DNA of 64,000 nt from Lepidodermella squamata (taxonomy: Eukaryota > Gastrotricha). Below are positions 47,220 through 58,003 of the stretch, in pieces (the stretch's first letter is position 1; each line of letters starts with the position of its first letter). Under the pieces are notes generated by a model. That model did not search any database, was not told the origin of the DNA, and worked only from the letters and a program-made list of their open reading frames with translations. The DNA is taken from NCBI GenBank assembly GCA_047495785.1, contig JBLDXI010000074.1:1364001-1428000 (forward strand). The letters are read 5' to 3'. The position numbers and the translations under genes were made by a program.

Positions 47220-47726
47220 ATGTCCGAAGAGAGATTTTCTCCGGAAAAAGCCAATCAATATTTTGGCCTCGGTCCGAATGATGAGCTGGTTGCTGTTCAG
47301 AAAATAGAGATGGGCGGCTCCGAAAACCGCTTCATGATCAAACTTGTTCATAAGTTCAAAGGTCTTGAAGTTTACGGAAGCGGTGCTGTAGTTTCGGAAG
47401 ACTCAGAAGGGAAATGGACAAAGATTGACTCTTCCGCGACGGTGAAGAACATCAAAGACCTAGCCGCTGCGATCGACTTTGAAAAGCTGCCATCAGGCGA
47501 TACCTCAGTGTCACTTTGCAAGGACGAATGTAAAACAGCTGAGCATGCCCACTTCAAGCAACGCTACCTGTACATGGACGACAGTATGCCAGAATTAGCT
47601 GGCAAGCTTATCGTTGCCGATGAGGTTGTTGTGAATCTCGAGCCTGGCAACAGCAAAGCTTGCTTAGTGGATGTTTGTTCTAAGAAGATGTTCAAGAGCT
47701 GGAAATGCTCCTGTGGACCGAATTAA
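47220..47726 (+). CDS. Orphan small soluble protein
   Basis: A single coding exon of 168 residues. There is no signal peptide or membrane segment, so it is probably cytosolic. The chain starts MSEERFSPEKANQYFGLG, alternates charged and hydrophobic strands (LVAVQKIEMGG, FMIKLVHKFKGLEVYGSG, GKLIVADEVVVNLEPG), and ends with a Cys-bearing tail (LVDVCSKKMFKSWKCSCGPN) plus a Cys pair near the middle (SLCKDECKTAEH). This suggests a compact beta-rich fold. I do not recognise a family. A TTTCAG acceptor 13 bases upstream of the ATG and a good donor at 46741 suggest a 5' UTR intron of about 467 bp; the same acceptor could serve trans-splicing. The next gene in the same direction starts 170 bp downstream, close enough for shared transcription, though nothing proves it. 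Confidence 0.7.
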   Translation: MSEERFSPEKANQYFGLGPNDELVAVQKIEMGGSENRFMIKLVHKFKGLEVYGSGAVVSEDSEGKWTKIDSSATVKNIKDLAAAIDFEKLPSGDTSVSLCKDECKTAEHAHFKQRYLYMDDSMPELAGKLIVADEVVVNLEPGNSKACLVDVCSKKMFKSWKCSCGPN

Positions 47727-47896
47727 CTATCATCTCTATCCCTCAGTAATTGATTGTTGAATCCTTACGTTTACATTTATTTTCTTTATATGACACTCTA
47801 GTCTCATTTTTCTTTCACCGCTTAATCGAGAGAATGAATTAAACTGTTAAATTATTGAAAAATTATTGTTTCATAGTGGTTCGTAAGACTTGAGTA

Positions 47897-50800
47897 ATGG
47901 CTTGTTGTGCTCCTGCAAGTACTGCCGCTGCGAGTAACAAGGTCGGAGATGTGAACACAAAGTTAGAAGAAAAGTACAAGTCTTTCGGCGAACCATATCA
48001 AGGCTCTTTTGACGGACCAGTCAAATCAAGGTCTGAAAATGCTGCAAATTCAACTTTTATCTATGAGTTTTACAATAGATCATGTACCGATTGCGCTTGC
48101 TTGATTATCTACTTGATTTTCACCCTTGTCGGCTTTGCTGTAGCAATTTTTGGTTTGTAGCCGCAAAAAATTTCGGTAATCGATGAAATGCGTCTATTTT
48201 ATTCAGCTTACTATCGCGGAAACCCTGCGCTTCTCGCGTATCCAACGGATAGCCAGGGAAGAATGTGTGGATTCAATCAGTTAGCTGATAGGCCTAATCT
48301 TTTCTTCTTCGACTTGCTGAAATGTGTGAGGAATATCGATTCTCTGCCTTTCACCGGCTGCCCAACAACTCAGGTGTGCGTGAAGGACTGTCCAGGTCGA
48401 GATCAATACTTCTCATGGCAAGCTCTAGCCGTGATTGAGAGCCGATCAGGGCCTATTGCAGCTGTTCGAGCTAGGCAAATGATTTGTATTGACAAGGTCG
48501 ATTTCACGAATAACACGTGGCTGTCAATCAGCGTAAATCGGCTGATTAGTGACGGCTACTGCGCGCCTTATACAATACCTCAAACACCTGTGCTAAATCG
48601 ATGCATGCCGACTTTCATCGTCGAGGCGATTCAAGGCTCAGAACCGGAAATGGTGACAAATGTCACGATTTACGACGCATCTGGCAACGAAATCAAACTA
48701 TCAGATTTAGGCGCGTCGAAAGCCGCGTTTGAAGCTCTGTTGAAAGTTCAAGCCTGGGGCGAGAAAGTGCTGCAAGATATTCGAGCCTCCTGGCCACACA
48801 TTCTCTTTTTCGTCGGATTTTCACTGGCCTTCGCGTTCATCTGGATTTTGCTGCTGAGATTTATTGCCGCCGTTGTGGTTTGGACGACTATTGTTCTGTT
48901 TTTGCTCATGTGGGTCTTCGCGGTGGTTTTCGCGTTCTGGCGCTACAATCTTGTCGCTCATGTTATCGATATTCCAACGCCGCCAGGTGAATTGGCGAAA
49001 TTCACAGCCGCGATTTCGTTTCAAAGCTCATTCGACTCAGTAAGTTATAGTTAAGGCATATAGTTCAGCCAGAAATTCAAATTGGAAATTTAAATTTAAA
49101 TAATTTTGGATATTTTTTTATAAATTGAAAACAACCTCTATGAAATTTGAAATTTGAATGATGAAATCGAATATTGACATTTTCAGCCTCAACTTTGGCT
49201 CGCTGTCGCGATCATCTGCGGCATAATCCTGCTGGTCTGTTGCATTCTGCTGTGTTTCTTGGGCTCTCGCATCAAACTAGCCGTGAAACTGTTCGAAGAA
49301 ACGTCCAAAGCCCTCGGCCACATGCCCTCGACCCTAGTTTGGCCGTTTGTACCCTTCGCTTTCGAAATGGCAACCATAGCTTGGGCCGGGGCGGCTGCGA
49401 TTTGCTTGGCTACGCTCGGCCGAGCTCAATTCATAGGCCAACAGCCGAATTCAACTTACAAGGTAAAAATCGGTTCAGATGAAAGATGATTTATGCGAAA
49501 ATTCAATTTTGAAGCTATTTGAACCCAGTTTTTAAATTTTGAGAGATGCATTATTGTTCTTTTAAATTAATCTCAGATTGTTCTAAATTTTTCTAGGGTT
49601 TGATTCCACTTCCCAGTGAAATGACCGACTGTGATTACACGCAGCAATTGACGCGAATAGCAAATTTCAGCGAAAATGCCGTCTCGAAAATCGAAGGCGC
49701 CCTCAACGTTAATTTCTACGCCAATTCGGCCGAAAACAGCTCAAGCGTATCGATGCGAGCCGTCGCCGCCGTCAACAAAACCCTCGTCGACATTTGCCGA
49801 TTCTTGAACTACGGCGGGGCGGAGTATGCGATATATTTCCAGATCTACAACGCTTTCATGTTCTTCTGGCATTTCAACTTCATCTCGGGCATGGGAGTCA
49901 TCATTTTAGCCGGCTCTTTCGGCTCCTATTATTGGGCCTTTCACAAAGTAAGACCTTCAATCATCATTTTTTGAAAAATAATTGTTCGAAAAAGTCATTT
50001 TATAAAGTTGAAATGATTGTTTGAATTCTTTTCCGCAGCCGGAAGATATTCCACCGTTGCCGCTGTTGAAAGGCTTTTGGAACGCAGTTCGCTATCACAT
50101 GGGTTCGGCCGCGTTCGGCTCGCTGCTGATTGCCATTGTTCAAATTACGCGGCTCATTCTCGAATACGTCATGTTCAAAATGAAAGGAACTCAAAACGGC
50201 GTGGCCATGTTCATTTTAAAATGCCTGCAATGCTGCTTCGGCTGCCTAGAAAGAGTTAGTCCAAGCAAAGTCTTGAAATGCTGATATTCCGAAATTTTAA
50301 TTTTGATGAGATCCTGCGTTAATTCTATCTTTACTATGCATAACTGGTTTGAAAATATCTTTTTTTCAGTTGGTAAAATTCATCGCTCGGAAAGCGTACA
50401 TTGTCGTGGCAATTCACGGGAAAACTTTCTGCGCCAGTGCGAAAGAAGCCTGGGGTCTAATCATGCGCAACGTCGTTCGAGCGGCCGTACTCACCGGCGT
50501 GACGCGATTCCTCATTGTCATTTCCATTCTCATCGTTTGCGGCGGCATGAGTAAGTCATTTTTAATTTTCACTGGAAATTAAATTTGAAACATGTCTCAA
50601 GTTCAAAATTATTTGCTAGTATTGTGTGAAAATTTTAAAATTGCGAATTTTATGAATAAATTACGGAAAGATGTAAGACTTTTCTTATTTTTTCAGCTAC
50701 ATTCTCGTTCTTTTACTTCCACGGTGAAATACCGGCCGGTATTCCGATTTTGGTGCGCACGTGGCCTACGCTGAACTTTTTCTACGCCCCGGTGATCGTC

Positions 50801-50962
50801 GTGGCCGTCGCCTCGTTCGCCATCGCCACCGTCTGCTTCTACGTCTACGACATCGGCGTCGAGACCATGTTCATGTGCTTCCTCGAGGACTGCGAGCGCC
50901 ACGACGGCAGCCAAGAACGGCCTTACTTCATGAGCAAAAACCTCGCGGCTGCGCTCCGGTGA
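47897..50962 (+). CDS. Choline-transporter-like protein (SLC44/CTL family), copy 1
   Basis: Exons: 47897-48152, 48207-49039, 49187-49462, 49597-49947, 50039-50254, 50370-50550 and 50697-50962, about 792 residues. The N-terminal cytosolic part leads to the family block RSCTDCACLIIYLIF in the first membrane segment. A large Cys-rich loop follows (GCPTTQVCVKDCPG, CAPYTIPQTPVLNRCMP), then about nine further membrane segments, including FAFIWILLLRF, the YNAFMFFWHFNF block and [12 protein letters not shown]. The C-terminal region has YFHGEIP and ERPYFMSKNLAAAL. Products act in choline or related solute movement across plasma or organelle membranes. In the first exon, 48 in-frame bases (48033-48080) interrupt a block that is continuous in copy 2; they are either a 16-residue insertion or a tiny intron with a weak GTCTGA donor. 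Copy 2 follows 670 bp downstream. Confidence 0.88.
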
Positions 50963-51631
50963 AGCGTTACAACTCACAACAAAATAACTTCCTAGTCTCT
51001 TTTTGACTCGATTTGTTATGAAATTCGCACAATTTTTAGCTATTTAATTGACACTTGCCTATTTTACTGAGAGCTTCCGGCTTTTACAAGCAAACCCTGT
51101 GATACTCCGACTTGATGTGATAGCCTTCCTGTGATATTTACAAAATAAAATAATAATAATTTTTTGGCGATTTTTTGAAATCGATAATTGAAATCGATAA
51201 TTGAAATCGATTTTGACCGATCGATTATCGGTAATTCCAATTAATTGAGTTTGAATGAATTAGATTCCAACAGTTGACACGTGAAACTTGATGAGATATC
51301 AAATTTCAGCGCAATTTTTGCGTTCACACTCAGATAAATCGATTTCTCACAACTTGCGGAAAAAACGCAGTGACGCAGTTCAATCGCAAAAAACGTAGTA
51401 TTGATAATCTTTTTTATGTCCACATTGCGATCTGCCGTTGTCATAGGCGGCTACTATACACATCGAACAAAACAGCGCTCCCACCACTACATGATGTATT
51501 GGTGATCGAAGGCAAAACAAAAAACACTCATTGTCGTCGAGTTTTTTATTTGCACGCGGTTGGCTTGATTAAAAACCCATATTAACCGGATATTAACTAC
51601 CGACTTGCGTGTTTGCTTCCACAGCTGAGCG

Positions 51632-54600
51632 ATGGGTGACAACAAAGTTAACGACATCAGTGCGGCTGAGGACAAGAAAGCGAAAATGCTAGGTGAGCCC
51701 AATGCCAAAAATCAACCATGTATGACAATCTCATTACAGGTGAACCCTACAAGCATGACCCAGATTTCAAGGGTCCAATTAAGAACAGATCATGTACAGA
51801 TTGCTTGTGTTTACTAATCTACATGATCTTCGGTCTTGCCAGCATTGCTGTGGCGATATTCTGTAAGCTCCGCCCCTTTTCGCCAACCATTGACTGTGTA
51901 ATCTCTTCCATTAGCTTACGCTCGAGGCAATCCAGCGTTGCTCATGTATCCAACTGATAGCCAGGGTAAAGTCTGCGGCTACAACGAAATGTCGTAAGTC
52001 AACTAAATTACTGAGCAATTGAAATAAAGAAAACCGTTCGAGTTTATTGGTTACCTCAGAGATAGATGGGTGTCAAGTTTTGTCACCTGTTGTCACATGA
52101 TGCGAAGTTTGTGTCCCATGAGGAAGATTTCATTATAGAAACAGATGTTTTCTGTTAGATTTAGAAAAAGCTCACTAAATTCTGGCAGAAATTTGGAAAA
52201 GCCATCCTAGAAGGTGGGAGGTTAATTTTTCCTCGCTTTCCACGTTCTCCACATACCGTCAGATGGGGCGACTTTGGACAGTGGGGTGACATTGCCACGG
52301 AAAAATGGGGCGACTTTCGCATAGCCATATCTCAGAGGTATCAAGATAAAGACCCCTTGAGTGGGATACCGTTGGAAAGCCCGAGAAAAGACCAACTGGA
52401 ATGTCTTGAACATACTTCAGCCTTTAACAATACCTGGTAATTAAACACAGGTAAAGTTGAGCGAAAAAAATACACTTTTCGGCAGAATATAGATGACTCT
52501 AAAGTCGACCAGGTGTGCTCAAAATGAAAAGACCTTGTCATTTTCGAGCAGCCCCCGACACAAGCTATCCAGCGGTACCCAACTTGTGAGGTATCCACCT
52601 TTCCACCTGCGGTTTGAGTTAGGGCAAAGTCACCCCATCTGCATCTAAACCGTACTCAGGGTCACTTAGCCACCCTTCCACGTCATTAATCAAGGTACAT
52701 ACGACCCAAAAGGTTCCACGACGTATATAATTAAATTCTCCATCATCAGGGCTTTCCATTGACATCCTACTTGACATGTATCATGTCTGAGAAAATGACG
52801 TCGTGTGTAATCTAAACTCGATCGCAAAAACCTATGGCAATGTAACCCCCATGGCCAAAGTCGCCCCATCTGACGGTACTTTTCAAAATGTATATTGTTG
52901 GGATTTTCAGGACCCGACCGAATCTGATGTTCTATGACTTGATCCAATGTGTTCGAAACATCCCATCTCTACTCGCTGGCGGGTGTCCCACAACACAGCA
53001 ATGCGTCAAATCGTGCCCTTCAACCAGTTGGTCGTGGTACACCCTGCAGGCTGAAGAATCCACTTACGGCGTCAACGTCGAAAAACGCAAGCAACAACTG
53101 ACCTGCGTAGACCAGGTCGACTTCACCAAACCGCAATGGGCGGCTTACAAGCTGTCGGATCTTGTTAAAAACGGGCAATGTGCTCCGTACACGATTCCGG
53201 AGAAGCCGATCGTCTACCGATGCATGCCTGCATTTCTTGTCGATACAGTCAACGCGGCTACGGCCTGGAACGAAACTCTATACGATGGCGACAAGAACGT
53301 TGTAACGGAATCAGCTCTTACGGCTTCGAAAGAAGTCTATTCGATACTCATGAAAATCCAAGGCTGGGGAGACAGAGCTTTAGCTGACATTCGAGTTTCA
53401 TGGCCACACATGGTTGTCCTCTGTACAATCGTAAGTGCATTTTATCGATTGTATGAGGCTCCTGTACCAAATTTTGACAATTTGAATTCATGATTAGGCG
53501 TTGGTGTTTGCGTTTCTGTGGATCGTCCTGTTGAGATTCGCTGCTGGAGTCATCATATGGACCACAATTGTCCTGTTCATGTTGATGTGGATCTTTGGCA
53601 TCGCATTTTGCTTCTGGAGGTATAATCTTCTGACGAGGGTTGTCGACTGGACCCCGCCGAGCAACAGTGAGTCATTCGAAAAGTGCGATTGTCCGTTAAT
53701 TACATGATTCATTATAACTTAAGCCTTTACCGATGCTCTCTCGTTCCAAACAAATTTCGACTCGGTAAGATGATGAAAAAATGTTGAATCAAAAGGCCTC
53801 ATTCATTTTCCGATAGCCTGATCTTTGGCTTGGAGTTGGAATTGTTTGTGCCATCATTTTCCTGGTCTGCACAATTGTGCTGTGTTTCTTGGGCTCAAGA
53901 ATCCGCCTGGCAGTAGCTTTGTTCGAGGAAACCAGCGCAGCCTTGGCCAATATGCCATTCTGCCTTTTCTGGCCTCTCTTTCCCTTTGCAATCCAGTTAG
54001 GAACTGTAGCATGGGCTGGCGCTACAGCTGTTTGTCTCGCTACACTGGGCCGAGCTCAATATGTCGGAAATTCTGGAAACTCTACTTACAAGGTTGAAAG
54101 TTATGAAATGAAAATATATCCTTGCTCAACTTCGTTTCTTTTTGAAGGCCCTCATAACATTTCCAGACAGCGTTTCATCTTGTGATTATACTTGGGCATT
54201 GACTACAGCAGCTCAAACTGGAACTTCTATCGCAAATTCAGCGACAGGTCTCGTGAATTACAACCTAAATGCTAGCGCAAACAACGCCGCGGTTTCCTCG
54301 GTCGTATCAGCGGCTAACAACACACTGGCTGAAGCTTGCCGGTTTCTGAAATACGGCGCAGCGGAGTACGCTGTCTATTTCCAACTTTTCAACGCCTTCA
54401 TGTTCTTCTGGAACTTCAACTTTGTCGGATGTTTCGGCGTTGTAACTCTAGCTGGAGCCTTCGCAACGTATTATTGGGCTAGGGAAAAGCCAGCTGACAT
54501 TCCTAAAATGCCGTTAATCTCTGGTTTATGGACGACAATGCGATACCACATGGGATCTGTTGCTTTTGGGTAAAAGATGATTTGAAAAAATCAAATTATA

Positions 54601-55324
54601 TCTAATAATTTTTGAGTTTTTTTAGGTCACTTTTGATCGCAATTATGCAAATTTTGCGTATAATCATGGAATACGTAATGTATAAGATGAAGAAGAACCA
54701 GAATAACGTAACCCAGTTCCTGTTACGATGCGTTCAGTGCTGCTTTGCCTGCATTGAGAAAATGGTGAAATACATCGCTCGAAAAGCCCTGATTATGGTC
54801 GCAGTTCATGGCAAAAACTTCTGCGCCTCTGCTATGGAGGGATTCCAGCTGATAACTCGAAACGCAGCTAGGGCAATAGTTTTAACTGGCGTTACAAGAT
54901 TCCTGATAGTTTTATCGAAGCTAATCGTAACTGGAGGGATGGGTAAGCTGTTATTTTCCATATAAACGCAATTTCACAATTTCACAATTTTTATCAAATA
55001 TTTAGTCACCTTGGCCTATTTTTACTTCCACGGTGAAATTCCTGGTTCATCACCTGCTTTAGCATCTACTTATCCTATCCTCAACTACTTCTACGTACCG
55101 GTGATTGTAAGTTCAACTTTTAGCCCTAATTGTCGCGTTTAAAGTTTGTTTTTCCGCAGATTGTGAGTATCAGCAGTTTTGTGATCGCGACAGTTTGTTT
55201 TCACGTTTACGAAATTGGTGTCGAAACGCTGTTTTTAGCCTTCCTCGAGGATCTCGAACGAAACGACGGTTCTGCTGAAAGGCCATACTTCATGACCAAA
55301 AGACTGGCTGTTTCTCTCCGCTGA
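51632..55324 (+). CDS. Choline-transporter-like protein (SLC44/CTL family), copy 2
   Basis: Exons: 51632-51692, 51740-51862, 51915-51993, 52911-53430, 53498-53666, 53724-53764, 53817-54092, 54148-54569, 54626-54942, 55006-55106 and 55160-55324, giving 757 residues with consistent phases. It has the same design as copy 1: [20 protein letters not shown], the Cys-rich loop with [39 protein letters not shown], and a C-terminus [14 protein letters not shown]. Some introns are shared with copy 1 (before PDLW, after STYK, after GGM) but several are private to one copy. The third intron (917 bp) hosts a MITE of about 620 bp. Codon use is less GC-biased than in copy 1. The pair are clear tandem duplicates, old enough for intron turnover. 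Confidence 0.88.
52256..52876. mobile_element. Tc1/mariner-like MITE in CTL copy 2 intron 3
   Basis: Terminal inverted repeats start CCGTCAGATGGGGCGACTTT at both ends, exactly matched for about 22 bases and related further in. TA lies directly outside each end, fitting TA target duplication. GGGCGACTTT recurs inside near 52308. No transposase frame is visible. The right end lies about 30 bases from the exon-4 acceptor. Confidence 0.8.
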
Positions 55325-55380
55325 TACCCTGTGTTATTTTTCTATCATTTTGCTCCATGCAGTCTTTTCTCGAAATTCTC

Positions 55381-55394
55381 AAATAAATTTATTT
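55381..55394. promoter_or_regulatory. Palindromic poly(A) signal between convergent genes
   Basis: AAATAAATTTATTT contains AATAAA on both strands (55382-55387 plus; 55388-55393 minus). It lies 57 bp past the CTL copy 2 stop and about 70 bp past the stop of the minus-strand EGF gene, so it could serve both transcripts. Confidence 0.6.
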
Positions 55395-55462
55395 AGATAA
55401 AATAACCTATAATGTGATTTTTTATAGACATTAACAATCGTTTTTGCTAGTTCCAGCTAGGT

Positions 55463-57334
55463 CTAAAACGAGAGAAGAACCAACGAAGCACCGATAGCCA
55501 AAATGCAGCTAGGTACCAGAATCGCTGAGCTGGAGTAAATTGCTACAACGATGGTCGTTGTTGTAGGCTCACCGGGCCGAGCTGAAGCCCAATAGCATTT
55601 CCCAGTTGAGCCATCCGAATCTGAAGGCTGATCGCACACAATACAAGCATAGCTGTTGTCGCAGATCGATTCCAAAGAGGCTGGGCAAGACTGTCCGTTT
55701 GTAATTTTAGTTCCTGAGGCACATGTTCTAGAAAAATGCAAAGCATTGTCATTCCAAAATTCTCGGAAAGAGCCATAATGTTGTTTACCTTTTGTTTTCT
55801 CCCTTCTCGTTAACGTAGGTTTGAAGGCTGTAGCCGCTCGAACAATCACAAGTTCCATTTGTAGAACACTCTGCCCGAGGTAAATGGCTGCAATCACGGT
55901 TGCCGGAACACTTATCGCCGTAATTCAAAGACCGGCACGTATACGAACTATCAGCAATGCGACCCGGGGCACAGGCGCAAACGCCTTTCGAACAGATCAG
56001 GTCGTAGTAGCACTCGTCGCTAGACCGGCATTGATCGCCCATTTGAGACGTAGCCGAGCTTGCTGCGCAGAGATTAAGCGGCCCGGGCTTGTAGCCCTGG
56101 TTACATTCGCATTTGCCTGATAGCGAGCAGTAGGAATTTTCAATGCAGATCGAATCGCTGGACGAGCAGTCCTCGTCGAATTTTCGTGGGATGACGCACT
56201 GGTTCGAGATGAATTTGTAGCCAGATTTGCAGACGCAAGTTCCGGAACTGCAAGACTTTGAATAACGCTCGCATTGCGAATTTCTGGTAGCGGAGCAGCC
56301 ATCGTTTGACGTACATTTCGCCCCGATTGAGGAGGAGCCAGACGTGCTCTAAAATATAACGGCATAGATTGCTTCAAGCCTTTGAAGCTTTTTCTCACCT
56401 GTTGTGAAGGTACTGGAGTTGCGATTGAGCAAGATGTTCCAGAATAGCCATCGAAGCACTAAATTCGGTGAGGTCAAATAAAAATCCAAGAGGTTAATTA
56501 TTTTAATTGTTTTACCTGACATTGCCCATTGGAGCATTTGCCGTTTACGCACGCTGGATTACAGGTTGTGGTGGTGCCAGCTCCTGGTGGTACGGAGCAG
56601 TCGGAACCTGTGTAGCCATTCAAGCATCGACATGTAAGTGGAGACTCACAATAGCCGTTCGATCCCCCACAGCCACTTGGGCACAATGGAACCGTACAGC
56701 CAGTTCCGCCGTAGCCAACCGGGCACTGGCAAACGTTCGTATCAACACATCTACCATTTCCACAGCCTCCAGTGCACGTTGGCGTGTAGGTCGATGGGCT
56801 TGGGGCGGAATTCGATGGTGCGAGGAGGCACGTCACGCCTGAGTAGCCATTTGTACATGTGCAGACGTTGGGCGATGAGCAGTAGCCATTTTGGCCACAA
56901 CCATTTGCGCATTGGGGCACGGAACAATCAGTGCCACCGTAACCAGTATTACATTGGCACACGTTGCGCCCGATGCACTGGCCGTTTTGACAAGGTCGAC
57001 TGCATTGCACGTTGGAATTGCTGTTACCACTACCATTCCCGCTGTTGCCGTTACCATTACCATTACCGCGACCGCCGTTCGAGTTAACGTTTCGACAAGT
57101 GTTGATTCCAACGCAGACTTGGTTTCTGCCGCACGGCCTTCTTGCGCATTGCGATGTTTGACAGTAGGTTCCAGTCCATCCTTCATTGCAAACGCAGTAG
57201 CCCGACTGACAAGCTCCGTTACTGTTGCAATCACTGTCGCTTCGGCAATTGTTACCGTTTTCTTCCTTGCTGTCAGCCAAAGCCAGAGCTGCCAAATTCG
57301 CAGCAATAACCAAGGTGCATAAAAAGGTCTTCAT
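55463..57334 (-). CDS. EGF-repeat cell-surface protein
   Basis: Four exons on the minus strand: 56516-57334, 56399-56458, 55789-56348 and 55463-55727, giving 567 residues. The start MKTFLCTLVIAANLAALALA is a signal peptide; an upstream ATG in the same frame has no such signal. The first two exons encode about six short EGF-like modules of the teneurin/tenascin kind (CQNGQCIGRNVCQCNTGYGG, CGNGRCVDTNVCQCPVGYGG), separated by Asn/Gly-rich and Ser/Pro-rich linkers. The third exon holds EB/EGF-like Cys-rich modules (GDQCRSSDECYYDLICSKGV). The last 20 residues are hydrophobic (SAILVPSCILAIGASLVLLS) with no basic tail, so a GPI anchor is likely. Role could be adhesion or signalling; no orthologue is evident. 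It converges with CTL copy 2, 138 bp between stop codons. Confidence 0.82.
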
Positions 57335-57408
57335 TATTGTTTTAGTTTCTATGAATGAAAAATTTGAAATGAAGTCGTTCAAAGGATGAGTGTTACACAT
57401 GTGAGGTT

Positions 57409-57423
57409 TGTGTATATAAATAG
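57409..57423 (-). promoter_or_regulatory. Weak TATA-like element of the EGF gene
   Basis: On the minus strand, CTATTTATATACAC lies about 75-90 bases upstream of the ATG at 57334. It is A/T-rich and well placed but not a strict TATAAA. Confidence 0.35.
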
Positions 57424-58003
57424 TGAATCGGGACGTAGCGAAGGCGTGGTTCACTGTTTGCTCTAGTCGAGTCGTGTTTTCGGCCTCCTCCGCGTATCAA
57501 CACGACTGCGGTCTCTCTCACAGCCACCTACTGCTTACTTGAGGCTTTTTCTGTTGCAATGCAACGAGTTTAACCGCCGCTCGCACATGACGTATCGCAC
57601 TGCGTGACCTGCATAGCTGCGTGCTGAAAAACGTAGTGAAAAAAAGCCGCAATTTGAACCATTCAGTGTAAGGGAGGCTACAATTCAACGGTTAATTGAT
57701 CTGATGATAGTTTTTGCTTTAGTTCAAGATACAGATAGAATCATTGACGTTGTGACGGACGCCCTTAATGTTTCATTACATTTCTCCACGATGACTATCA
57801 AATGAACAGAAAAGATACAAATTCGAATTAGTGCCATTGTTTTGGAAAGCTCGTCTTCGCTACTTGGCAACTTCTGCCGTTTTAAATTGAGGAACTGCCA
57901 TTAGGAACTGCTTTTTACTGTCAAAAAACCCTCTAAAAACCCGTCAAACATTTTGTTTTATCGGTATTAAAGTTTAAAGTCACAACATTTTTTATTTTTT
58001 ATC
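57424..58003. other. Spacer between EGF and GABA-B-like genes
   Basis: I see no coding sequence. It must hold the 3' UTR of the GABA-B-like gene and the upstream region of the EGF gene. Confidence 0.4.
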
